DNA of 64,000 nucleotides from Pseudomonas kuykendallii (GTDB taxonomy: Bacteria; Pseudomonadota; Gammaproteobacteria; Pseudomonadales; Pseudomonadaceae). The stretch covers positions 186,001-250,000 of the forward strand of contig NZ_FNNU01000003.1 of the NCBI RefSeq assembly GCF_900106975.1, read 5' to 3'. How positions within the stretch are numbered: position 1 is the stretch's first letter; every line of letters starts with the position of its first letter. The translations under genes and the position numbers were made by a program. Positions 26,339 to 34,403 of this stretch are shown here, piece after piece. The notes below the pieces were generated by a model. It ran no database searches and had not been told where the DNA came from. It saw only the letters and a program-made list of their open reading frames with translations.

Positions 26339-27159
26339 CCAAGAAACCCTACATCATGCCGCCGCTCAGCGAGTACGCCGAGGTCGCCGCGCGCCTGCGG
26401 GTGGACAACGTCAGCCTGCGCTACCAGTCGCCGAAGGGGGAAACCTTCACCGCCCTGGACCGCGTCTCCTTCGAGGTGCCGGACCGGCAATTCGCGGTGA
26501 TCGTCGGCCCCTCCGGCTGCGGCAAGTCGAGCCTGCTCTACCTCACCGCCGGCCTCAACGAACCCACCGAGGGCGACATCTACGTCGGCGGCCAGAAGGT
26601 CGAGGGCCCCGGCGCCGACCGCGGCATGGTGTTCCAGGGCTACACGCTGTTCCCCTGGCTGACGGTTCGGCAGAACATCGAGTTCGGCCTCAAGCGTCGC
26701 GGCCTGCCGCAGGACGAAATCCGCACCATCGTCGAGTTCTATCTGGGCGAGGTCGGCCTGGCCAAGTTCGCCGAGCATTATCCCAAACAGCTCTCCGGCG
26801 GCATGATGCAGCGCGTCGCCATCGCCCGCGCGCTGGCCAACGACCCGCAGATCCTGCTGATGGACGAACCCTTCGGCGCCCTCGACAGCCAGACCCGCCT
26901 GCAGATGCAGCAACTGCTGCTGCAGGTGTGGGGCAACAGCAAGAAGACCGTGGTGTTCGTCACCCACGACATCGACGAGGCGATCCTGCTCGCCGACCGC
27001 ATCTACGTGATGGGTGCGCGCCCCGGCCGGATCAAGGAAATCCTCGAGGTGCCGATCGAGCGCCCGCGCAGCCTGGACGTGGTCATGGAGCCGGAGTTCA
27101 TCCGCATGAAACGGCACATCCTCGGCCTGCTGCACGACGACCTGGAAGAGGTGCACTGA
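26326..27159 (+). CDS. ABC transporter ATP-binding protein, NitT/TauT type
   Basis: This 277-residue ATPase has Walker [10 protein letters not shown] (residues 61-69), the signature [15 protein letters not shown], Walker [13 protein letters not shown] and the switch His in [11 protein letters not shown]. It powers the importer encoded by the two preceding genes. The ATG at 26326 lies inside the end of the permease gene. A repeat pair begins 10 nt after the stop, before the GMC gene. Confidence 0.94.
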   Translation: MGAVAKKPYIMPPLSEYAEVAARLRVDNVSLRYQSPKGETFTALDRVSFEVPDRQFAVIVGPSGCGKSSLLYLTAGLNEPTEGDIYVGGQKVEGPGADRGMVFQGYTLFPWLTVRQNIEFGLKRRGLPQDEIRTIVEFYLGEVGLAKFAEHYPKQLSGGMMQRVAIARALANDPQILLMDEPFGALDSQTRLQMQQLLLQVWGNSKKTVVFVTHDIDEAILLADRIYVMGARPGRIKEILEVPIERPRSLDVVMEPEFIRMKRHILGLLHDDLEEVH

Positions 27160-27168
27160 GCGCCTTGC

Positions 27169-27229
27169 GTAGGGTGCGCCATGCGCACCAATCCCACCCT
27201 TGCAAACCGGTGCGCACGGCGCACCCTAT
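27169..27229. repeat. Inverted repeat pair of the GTAGGGTGCGC family
   Basis: Arms at 27169-27189 (GTAGGGTGCGCCATGCGC...) and 27209-27229 (GGTGCGCACGGCGCACCC...) are separated by 19 nt and nearly perfectly complementary. They fill the gap between the ATPase and GMC genes. Confidence 0.88.
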
Positions 27230-27246
27230 GGCTCCTCGAGGCTTGC

Positions 27247-28839
27247 ATGACCGAACCCACCTATGACTACCTGATCGTCGGCGCCGGCTCCGCCGGCTGC
27301 GTGCTGGCCAACCGCCTGAGCGCCGACCCGGGCGTGCGCGTGTGCCTGATCGAGGCCGGCGGCAGCGACGCCAGCCCAAGGGTGCAGACGCCGGCCGGCA
27401 CCATCACCCTGTACAAGAGCAAGATCTTCAGCTGGAACTACTTCTCCGCACCGCAGAAGAACCTCGCCGGACGCAGCCTGCACACCCCGCGCGGCAAGGC
27501 GCTGGGCGGCTCCAGCGCGATGAACAGCATGATCTACATCCGTGGCGACGCCAGCGACTACGACCGCTGGGAAAGCGCCGGCTGCCCCGGCTGGGGCTGG
27601 CAGGACGTGCTGCCGTGGTTCAAGCGCTCCGAAGGCAACCGCCTCGGCCAGTCGCCGCTCTACCACGGCACCCAGGGCGAACTGCTGGTGGACCGCCCGC
27701 GTGACCCCAACCCACTGTCGGACATCTACATCCGCGCCGGCGAGCGCCTCGGCCTGCGCCGCAACGACGACTTCAACGGCGGCACGCTCGAAGGCGTCGG
27801 CCTGTACAACGTCACGCAGAATGACGCCAAGCGCCTTTCCAGCTACCGCGCCTTCGTCCACCCGGTCCTCGAGCGGCCGAACCTCAGCGTGCTTACCGGC
27901 TGCCAGGTCGGCCGGCTGATCCTCGACGGCAACCGCGTCAGCGGCGTGGAACTGCAGCAGGACGGCCAGTGGCGCACCCTGCACTGCAGCCGCGAAACCA
28001 TCCTCTGCGCCGGAGCCCTGGGTTCGCCGCATATCCTGCTGAATTCCGGCATCGGCCCGAAGGACGAACTGGAAGCCGCCGGCGTGGCCTGCAAGGTCGA
28101 CCTGCCCGGTGTCGGCAAGAACCTCCAGGACCACATCGACGGCCTGGTCACGGTGCGCTCGAAGAGCCCGTTGTCGCTCGGCTTCTCCCTCGGCGCGCTG
28201 CCCAAGATCCTGGCCGCACCGTTCAAGTACCTGGCGCGCAAGACCGGCTGGCTGACCACCAACTACGTCGAGGCCGGCGGCTTCGCCCGCACCCCGCTGT
28301 CGGACACCCTGCCCGACGTGCAGATGCACTTCGTGCCCGGCTACCGCAGCCACCGCGGACGGCTGTTCGAGTGGGGCCATGGCTACGCCATCCACACCTG
28401 CGTGCTGCGCCCGAAAAGCATCGGCGAAGTGCGCCTGGGCGCCGGCCGCAGCCTGGAGATCGACTTCAACTTCCTCGCCGATCCCGAGGACGCCAAGGTA
28501 CTGGTCGAAGGCGTGAAACTCGCCCGGCGCATCCTCGCCCAGCCGGAGTTCGACGGCCTGCGCGGCGCCGAGATGCTTCCCGGCCCGCAGGTGCAGAGCG
28601 ACGAGCAACTGCTGGCGCACCTGCGCGACTACGCCGCCACCGTGTTCCACCCGGTCGGCACCTGCAAGATGGGCAGCGACGCCATGGCGGTGGTCGACCC
28701 GTACCTGAAGGTGCGCGGCGTGGACAACCTGCGGGTCGCCGATGCCTCGATCATGCCGACGCTGATCAGCGGCAACACCAACGCGCCATGCATCATGATC
28801 GGCGAGCGCGCGGCGGACTTCATCGCCAACCGGCGCTGA
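27247..28839 (+). CDS. GMC-family FAD oxidoreductase (choline dehydrogenase-like)
   Basis: This 530-residue flavoprotein has the FAD motif IVGAGSAGCVLANRLS at the N-terminus, the GMC signature GKALGGSSAMNSMIYIRG, the second signature GALGSPHILLNSGIGP, and the catalytic His region FHPVGTCKMG. The C-terminus ends LISGNTNAPCIMIGERAADF. It oxidises an alcohol, often an amino alcohol or choline-like compound, to the aldehyde, feeding electrons to the respiratory chain or quinone. With the aldehyde dehydrogenase, aminotransferase and importer upstream it would complete an alcohol/amine catabolic route. The ATG at 27247 begins MTEPTYDYLIVG. Confidence 0.93.
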   Translation: MTEPTYDYLIVGAGSAGCVLANRLSADPGVRVCLIEAGGSDASPRVQTPAGTITLYKSKIFSWNYFSAPQKNLAGRSLHTPRGKALGGSSAMNSMIYIRGDASDYDRWESAGCPGWGWQDVLPWFKRSEGNRLGQSPLYHGTQGELLVDRPRDPNPLSDIYIRAGERLGLRRNDDFNGGTLEGVGLYNVTQNDAKRLSSYRAFVHPVLERPNLSVLTGCQVGRLILDGNRVSGVELQQDGQWRTLHCSRETILCAGALGSPHILLNSGIGPKDELEAAGVACKVDLPGVGKNLQDHIDGLVTVRSKSPLSLGFSLGALPKILAAPFKYLARKTGWLTTNYVEAGGFARTPLSDTLPDVQMHFVPGYRSHRGRLFEWGHGYAIHTCVLRPKSIGEVRLGAGRSLEIDFNFLADPEDAKVLVEGVKLARRILAQPEFDGLRGAEMLPGPQVQSDEQLLAHLRDYAATVFHPVGTCKMGSDAMAVVDPYLKVRGVDNLRVADASIMPTLISGNTNAPCIMIGERAADFIANRR

Positions 28840-28877
28840 CGCGCGGCGCCCGCGCGGGTGATTTCAACTTCGAAGCC

Positions 28878-28902
28878 ATCAAATCAACAAAGTTGACTTG
28901 AT
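28878..28902. promoter_or_regulatory. 25-bp palindromic operator, likely for the MarR regulator
   Basis: ATCAAATCAAC and GTTGACTTGAT flank AAA with one mismatch. The right arm contains TTGACT (28893-28898), a good -35 box, followed after 16 bp by TATAGC (28915-28920). A bound dimer would block the promoter of the thioesterase/dehydrogenase pair. Confidence 0.7.
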
Positions 28903-28920
28903 GACCGGGCGGCGTATAGC
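28893..28920 (+). promoter_or_regulatory. Sigma-70 promoter overlapping the operator
   Basis: A -35 TTGACT, 16-bp spacer and -10 TATAGC lie 52 nt upstream of the thioesterase start codon. Confidence 0.6.
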
Positions 28921-28971
28921 TTATCGGCATCCATCCCGCCGCGCGGGATACGTCGATGAGGACAGCGCAGC

Positions 28972-29403
28972 ATGATCGAAGCGGAAATCTCCGGCCTGCA
29001 GGCCTTGCGTGCATTGATTCGCGGGGAGCTTCCGGCTCCCTCCATCGGGCAGACCATGGGCGTCACGGCCGTCGCGGTGGAGCCGGGGCGGATCACCCTG
29101 GAGGCGCGGCCCGACGGCCGTCATCTCAACCCGGCGGGCGCGGTGCATGGCGGTTTCGCCGCCACCTGCCTGGACGGCGCCGCGGCGCTCGCGCTGTTCT
29201 CCACGCTGGAGGCGACCACCGCCCACTCCACCGTGGACCTCAACGTCAAATACCTGCGCCCGCTGACGGCGGGCGAAACCTATCGGGTGGAAGGCTGGCT
29301 GGTGGAACGCACGCGCAGCCTGGCGATCTGCGATGCCCACGTGCTCGATGGCGCCGGCAAGCTCTGCGCCAAGGGCACCACCACCTTCATGATCAAGGGG
29401 TGA
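28972..29403 (+). CDS. PaaI-family hotdog thioesterase
   Basis: This 143-residue single hotdog domain has the PaaI-type active-site segment HLNPAGAVHGGFAATCLDGA, with AHSTVDLNVKYLRPLTAGE as the second conserved strand. It hydrolyses an acyl-CoA, often an aromatic or branched one, in the cytoplasm. It shares a promoter with the dehydrogenase gene that starts 5 nt after its stop, behind a palindromic operator, and the MarR gene sits convergently at the end of the pair. Confidence 0.9.
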   Translation: MIEAEISGLQALRALIRGELPAPSIGQTMGVTAVAVEPGRITLEARPDGRHLNPAGAVHGGFAATCLDGAAALALFSTLEATTAHSTVDLNVKYLRPLTAGETYRVEGWLVERTRSLAICDAHVLDGAGKLCAKGTTTFMIKG

Positions 29404-29407
29404 GCCG

Positions 29408-30421
29408 ATGCAGGAACTCAGGGTTCTCGGCGCCGGCCGCCTTGCCTGGGTGGACGCGCCCTCGCCCCGCCTTTCCGGACCGGGCAGCGCGCTGGTCCGG
29501 CCCATCGCCTCGGCCTCCTGTGACCTCGACCGGCGCCTGATCGCCGGCGTCACGCCCTTCAAGCCGCCCTTCGCCCTCGGCCATGAATGCGTCGCCGAAG
29601 TGCTCGAAGTGGGCGACGAGGTGACGAGCGTGCGCCGCGGCGACCTGGTTTCGGTGCCCTGGAAGATCGCCTGCGGGCAGTGCCGGCAATGCCTCGCCGG
29701 CCGTGCCACGGCCTGCACCGCGGTGCCTCGCCACGCGGCCTACGGCGTACCCGCGGGCGGCCACTGGGGCGGGTTGTTCTCGGAGGTGGTGGAGGTTCCC
29801 TTCGCCGACGCGATGCTGGTGCCGCTGCCTCCGGGATTGAATCCGCTGGCGGTCGCCAGTGCCAGCGACAACCTGACCGATGCCTGGGTCGCCGCCAGCC
29901 GGCCGATCGCGGTGCGCGACGAGGCGCGCGTGCTGGTGGTGGGCGGAACGGAAAGCCTCGGCGTACTGGCGGTGCAGATGGCCGTCGCGGCGGGCGCCGG
30001 CAGCGTCGACTACCTGGACGACAGCGACTACCGACGCGCGCTGGCGCTGCGCAGCGGGGCCAACGTCGAACCGGGGGAAACCCTCGACGAAGGCTACGAC
30101 GTGGTGATTTCAGCCACCCGCGATCCGCAGGCGCTGCACCGCGGGCTGCTCGCCCTGGCGCCCGGCGGGCATTGCTCGTGCATCGGGATCATCTTCGAGG
30201 ACCCGAAGATTCCGCTGTTCGGCATGTACCTGCGCGACGTCACCCTGTCGGTAGGGGTGTGCAACGTGCGCCCGCACATTCCCACGGTGTTCGACCTGGT
30301 CGGCAGCGGGCGCTGCGACCCGCTGCTGGTCAGCCCGACGGTGGTCTCCTGCGAGGACGCCCCCGAAGCGCTGGTCGCGCCGCAGGCCAAGTGCATCGTG
30401 GTGCGCGAGCGGATCACCTAA
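29408..30421 (+). CDS. Zinc-type MDR alcohol dehydrogenase
   Basis: This 337-residue medium-chain dehydrogenase has the catalytic zinc region GHECVAEVLEVGDEVTSVRRGD, the four-Cys structural zinc loop ACGQCRQCLAGRATACT and a Rossmann segment VLVVGGTESLGVLAVQMA. The nucleotide motif GGTESLG departs from the usual GxGxxG but keeps the fold. It oxidises an alcohol or reduces an aldehyde/ketone. It is co-transcribed with the thioesterase under likely MarR control and ends 5 nt from the convergent MarR gene. Confidence 0.88.
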   Translation: MQELRVLGAGRLAWVDAPSPRLSGPGSALVRPIASASCDLDRRLIAGVTPFKPPFALGHECVAEVLEVGDEVTSVRRGDLVSVPWKIACGQCRQCLAGRATACTAVPRHAAYGVPAGGHWGGLFSEVVEVPFADAMLVPLPPGLNPLAVASASDNLTDAWVAASRPIAVRDEARVLVVGGTESLGVLAVQMAVAAGAGSVDYLDDSDYRRALALRSGANVEPGETLDEGYDVVISATRDPQALHRGLLALAPGGHCSCIGIIFEDPKIPLFGMYLRDVTLSVGVCNVRPHIPTVFDLVGSGRCDPLLVSPTVVSCEDAPEALVAPQAKCIVVRERIT

Positions 30422-30426
30422 GCCGC

Positions 30427-30894
30427 TCAGTTCAGGCGTTCGGCGAGCGCGCGCATCACTGCGTCCCAGGCGTCGCGGCCCGCCGCGTCGGTGGCGGTGA
30501 ACGCCTCGCGCAGGGCGCTCCGCTCCAGCTCCGACGCCTGTCGCTCCACGGCCTCGCCGCTGTCGCTGAGAACCAGCAGCTTGAAGCGGTGACGCCCCGC
30601 CTGGCGCGTGTAGCCGACCAGCTCGCGCTCGAACAGATGGGTCAGCGGCCGGTGCAGCGCCTGCTTGCTGACACCCAAGGTGGCGGCCAGGTCGCCGACG
30701 TTGATCTCCTCGGAACGCGCGATGACATAGAGGATGCGGTGATGCACCCGCGACAGTCCAAGGGTGGCGAGAAACCGGTCCGCGTCCACCGTCAGCCCGC
30801 GGAAACCGAAGTGCAGCAGCTCCAGGGAAGGGTCGAGCGGGTCCAGCGGCTGCATGCGCACCGAGGCGACATTGATTTTCCTGTCCATGACCAT
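30427..30894 (-). CDS. MarR family transcriptional regulator
   Basis: This 155-residue winged-helix regulator has SEEINVGDLAATLGVSKQALHRPLTHLFERELV as its DNA-binding helices and wing. MarR proteins are dimeric repressors released by small phenolic or aromatic ligands. The 25-bp palindrome at 28878-28902, over the promoter of the adjacent thioesterase/dehydrogenase genes, is the best target. It faces those genes tail to tail and is divergent from a GST gene. A second in-frame ATG two codons in is also a possible start. Confidence 0.92.
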   Translation of the reverse strand: MVMDRKINVASVRMQPLDPLDPSLELLHFGFRGLTVDADRFLATLGLSRVHHRILYVIARSEEINVGDLAATLGVSKQALHRPLTHLFERELVGYTRQAGRHRFKLLVLSDSGEAVERQASELERSALREAFTATDAAGRDAWDAVMRALAERLN

Positions 30895-30979
30895 GAGGCA
30901 TTCACCCAGCTAAAGTGCCACGGAGCCTAAGCCTCCCCCACCTCCGGAACAACCCGGACAACGCCAACAGGACCTTGCC

Positions 30980-31588
30980 ATGCAACTCATCCATGCCGCC
31001 GCCTCGCCATTCGCCCGGAAAGTCCGGGTAGTGGCCAGCGAAACCGGGCTACTGCAACGCATCGAGCTGATCGATACGGCCGTGCTGCCGACCACCCTCA
31101 ACGAGCGGGTCAACCGCTTCAATCCGCTGGGCAAGATTCCGGTGCTGCTCACCGACGACGGCGAGGCACTGTTCGACAGCCGGGTGATCTGCGAATACCT
31201 CGACAGCCTGCACGACGGCGCGCCGCTGTACCCCGCAGAACCCGCCACGCGCTGGCGAACCCTGCGCCTGGCGGCGCTGGCCGACGGCCTGATGGAGGCG
31301 GCGCTGCTGGTGCGCTACGAGCGCGCGGTGCGCCCGGCCGAGCGGCAGTGGGACGACTGGGCCGAAGGCCAGTTGGGCAAGATCGGTCGCGCCCTGGCGG
31401 TGCTGGAGGAACACGCTGGTGAACTGCAGGGTCCGCCGGACATCGCGCAGATCGGCGTGGCCTGCGCCCTGGGGTATCTGGATTTTCGCTTCGGCGATCT
31501 GGCCTGGAGAGACGCCTCGCCCCGGCTCGCGGCCTTCCAGGAGGCGTTCGCCGCGCGGGAGTCGATGATCGGCACCCGCCCGGCGTAA
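30980..31588 (+). CDS. Glutathione S-transferase family protein
   Basis: This 202-residue GST starts MQLIHAAASPFARKVRVVASETG. NPLGKIPVLLTDDGEALFDSRVICEYLDSL includes the cis-Pro and glutathione contacts. The C-terminal half is all-helical, with DIAQIGVACALGYLDFR. It is divergent from the MarR gene across an 85-nt gap and may respond to the same effector. Substrate unknown. Confidence 0.9.
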   Translation: MQLIHAAASPFARKVRVVASETGLLQRIELIDTAVLPTTLNERVNRFNPLGKIPVLLTDDGEALFDSRVICEYLDSLHDGAPLYPAEPATRWRTLRLAALADGLMEAALLVRYERAVRPAERQWDDWAEGQLGKIGRALAVLEEHAGELQGPPDIAQIGVACALGYLDFRFGDLAWRDASPRLAAFQEAFAARESMIGTRPA

Positions 31589-31622
31589 GCGCTGCGCAGG
31601 CGGCGACCCGCGCGGCGCCGGG

Positions 31623-32360
31623 TCAGTACGGGCTGGCGGTAGGCCGCACGATCAGCTCGCTGACGTCCACGTCCGCCGGCTGCTCGACGGCGTAGGCGAT
31701 GGCGCGGGCAATGGCCGACGCCGGGATCGCGATCTTGCGGAACTCGCGCATCTCGGCGCGTCCGCCCTCGTCGGAAATGCTGTCGGCCAGCTCCGACTCG
31801 GTCACCCCCGGCGCGATCACGGCGACCCGCACGTCGCCGCCGACTTCCTGGCGCAAGCCTTCGGACAGCGCGCGGACGGCATATTTGGTCGCGCAGTAGA
31901 CCGCCGCCGTCGGGCTGACCGCGTAGGCGCCGATCGAAGCGATGTTGATGATCTGGCCCGAACGCCGCTGCTGCATGGATGGCAGGACCGCCGCGATGCC
32001 GTGCAGCACGCCGCGGATGTTCACGTCGATCATGCGGTTCCATTCCTCGATCTTCAGCGCGTCGAGCCGGGAAAGCGGCATCACCCCGGCATTGTTCACC
32101 AGCACGTCGACGCGCCCGTGCAGCTCCAGCGCGAAGTCGGCGAAGGCCTGCACGTCCTCCATACGTGTGACATCCAGCGAACGGACCTCGGCGCTGCCGC
32201 CCGCCGCGCGGATTTCATCGGCGATGACCTGCAGGCGCTGCGTGCGCCGCGCGCCGAGGACGACCCTGGCGCCCTGGCTGGCCAGCAGCCGCGCGGTGGC
32301 TTCGCCGATACCGCTGCTGGCGCCGGTGATGAGGACGACTTTTTCCTGATGGCTGTGCAT
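31623..32360 (-). CDS. Short-chain dehydrogenase/reductase
   Basis: This 245-residue classical SDR has the cofactor motif VVLITGASSGIGEATARLL (TGxxxGxG), NNAG in VDVLVNNAGVMPLSR, the catalytic Ser in IINIASIGAY, and YCATKYAVRAL giving Tyr and Lys. It uses NAD(P)H on an alcohol/ketone of unknown identity. The ATG at 32360 begins MHSHQEKVVLITG; a longer reading would add 67 residues of basic non-SDR sequence. It stands between a convergent GST and a chemoreceptor on its own strand. Confidence 0.92.
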   Translation of the reverse strand: MHSHQEKVVLITGASSGIGEATARLLASQGARVVLGARRTQRLQVIADEIRAAGGSAEVRSLDVTRMEDVQAFADFALELHGRVDVLVNNAGVMPLSRLDALKIEEWNRMIDVNIRGVLHGIAAVLPSMQQRRSGQIINIASIGAYAVSPTAAVYCATKYAVRALSEGLRQEVGGDVRVAVIAPGVTESELADSISDEGGRAEMREFRKIAIPASAIARAIAYAVEQPADVDVSELIVRPTASPY

Positions 32361-32541
32361 GGCTGATTCCTCGCTCGATTCGGAATTCCCGCCGAAGCGG
32401 GACTGAGATCGAGGGTAAGGGCCAGGGCGATGCGGGGTTATCCGATTCCTGCCGGTTGCTTGCACGATCCTGCGGTGGCCGAGGCGACGGTACGTAGCAC
32501 GTCGCCTGGTTCGAATCACCGAAGGCCGAAACGGTTGCCGG

Positions 32542-34179
32542 TCACGCCTGGTCGCTTCCACCCAGCCGCGCGGTGACGGCGGTCAGGTCGCGGGACAAGC
32601 CGTGCAACTCGTTGGCGGCATGCTCGGTACGCTGCACGTTCTGCTGGTTGGAGCTGGCGATGGAGGTGATCTCGGTGAGGTTGCGCGAGATGTCCTCGGC
32701 CACCGAGGTCTGCTCTTCGGCGGCCGTCGCGATCTGCCGGTTCATGTCGCGGATCGACTCCACCGCCTCGGTGATGGAACGCAGCATCGCTCCGGTATTG
32801 GTCACCTGCTCGACACCGCTCTCCGTCCGCGCCTGGCCGTCCTCGATGGCACGCACCGCGTTCACCGCACCGGTCTGCACGGTGTCGATGATCTGGTGGA
32901 TCTCGGCCGTCGACTCCGAGGTTCGTTGCGCCAGCGTCCTTACCTCGTCGGCGACCACGGCGAAGCCACGGCCTGCATCTCCGGCACGCGCGGCTTCGAT
33001 GGCAGCGTTGAGGGCCAGCAGATTGGTCTGCTCGGCGATGCCGCGAATCACCTCCAGCACCTTGCTGATACGACCGCTGTCGTTTTCCAGCTGGCGAACG
33101 ACATCGGCGGTTCTGGCGATGTCGTTGCGGATCTGGGTGATCGTCTGGATGGTCAGCTGCATCGCGCCTTCGCCGTCCTGGGCCGAATTGTCGGCCCGGT
33201 CGGCGGCCTGCGCCGCCTCGGCAGCGTGGCGCGCCACTTCCTGGGCGGTCGCCGACATCTCGTGCATGGCCGTAGCGACCTGATCGGTGCGATCGAACTG
33301 CTCGCGGGTTCCCTGGGCCATCAGCGCGGCAATGGCGTTCAGCTCGCCGCTGGCGCTGTCCAGCGCACGGGTACTGAGTTTCAACTTGTGGAAGGTATCG
33401 GCGAGGAAGTCCCGCAGGGTATTGGCCGCCACGGCGAGGTGGCCGAGTTCGTCCCGGCGCTCGACGGAAACCCGCTCGCCGAAATTGCCCTTGCTCAGTT
33501 GTGCGATGTGCGCGATCAGCTGGCGAATCGGCGTGATCAGGCTGTGGTTCACCAGCCAGATGCTGAACAGGCCGACGAGCACGCTCGACAGCACCATGAA
33601 CAGTGCGCCCAGGCTGATGGTGCGGTCGGCCGCCACACCGATGTCCAGCGAATGCCTGTCGCTCTCCGTCTTCAGGCCCGCCGCCAGTGCGCTCATCTGT
33701 TCGCTGGCGGCCCGGTCCACGCCCTTTACCGACGCATCGCCGGCGACGGGATCGGCGCCGGAAGCGATGAACGCCTCCAGGCCCTTGCGGTAGGACTGGC
33801 CCATGCTCTGGTGCTCGCGGCGCAGTGTGTCGAGCTGCCCAACAAGCGCGGGATCGTCGCCAACCACGGCGGGCAGCTCAGAGAGTATTTTCTGTACCTT
33901 GGCTTCCTGCGCGACGAACTGGTCCCAGTACTTGGTCCGCGCCGCATCGTCCTTGCCACGCAACAGCACGTTCTTCCACTCCTGCACCTGGGTCTTGAAC
34001 TCCAGATTCGCCTGGTCCATCAGTTGGGTGGCGCGAAGGGGACCCTGGATCAGCCCCTGGTAGGCCTGCAGCTTGTCTGAAAGGACGTGGAAGCTGACCA
34101 GCGCGATCACCAGGATCAACGCCAGGCTGCCGCTCAGCAGGGTGAGAATCTGCGCACGCAGGGAGGTACGTAGGGACAT
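32542..34179 (-). CDS. Methyl-accepting chemotaxis protein
   Basis: This 545-residue chemoreceptor has TM1 at about residues 9-32 ([20 protein letters not shown]), a four-helix-type periplasmic sensor, TM2 at about 190-213, HAMP and a signalling domain with the tip [20 protein letters not shown]. The start at 34179 gives [17 protein letters not shown], a proper N-terminal anchor; a longer open frame upstream is read-through of the region opposite the OmpA-like gene. No C-terminal pentapeptide. Ligand unknown. Confidence 0.94.
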   Translation of the reverse strand: MSLRTSLRAQILTLLSGSLALILVIALVSFHVLSDKLQAYQGLIQGPLRATQLMDQANLEFKTQVQEWKNVLLRGKDDAARTKYWDQFVAQEAKVQKILSELPAVVGDDPALVGQLDTLRREHQSMGQSYRKGLEAFIASGADPVAGDASVKGVDRAASEQMSALAAGLKTESDRHSLDIGVAADRTISLGALFMVLSSVLVGLFSIWLVNHSLITPIRQLIAHIAQLSKGNFGERVSVERRDELGHLAVAANTLRDFLADTFHKLKLSTRALDSASGELNAIAALMAQGTREQFDRTDQVATAMHEMSATAQEVARHAAEAAQAADRADNSAQDGEGAMQLTIQTITQIRNDIARTADVVRQLENDSGRISKVLEVIRGIAEQTNLLALNAAIEAARAGDAGRGFAVVADEVRTLAQRTSESTAEIHQIIDTVQTGAVNAVRAIEDGQARTESGVEQVTNTGAMLRSITEAVESIRDMNRQIATAAEEQTSVAEDISRNLTEITSIASSNQQNVQRTEHAANELHGLSRDLTAVTARLGGSDQA

Positions 34180-34403
34180 GGAAGAAGCCTCTCGGGAACG
34201 GGGAGTCGTGACCACCTCCCTGTAGTCGGCGCGTGATGGAACGCGCCATGCCTGAGGTACTCGGCCGAACGAGGGCGAATCTTTAGGCGCTGCCGCCGGT
34301 TTCCGACGAGCGCCTGAGGGCGGAAGGCAGAAAGGTTGCCCGTGCGTCGTCCCGGCTGCAGCTCCGGTGCAGGCGAGGCGACGCGCGGGCTGAGGGCCAC
34401 CCG

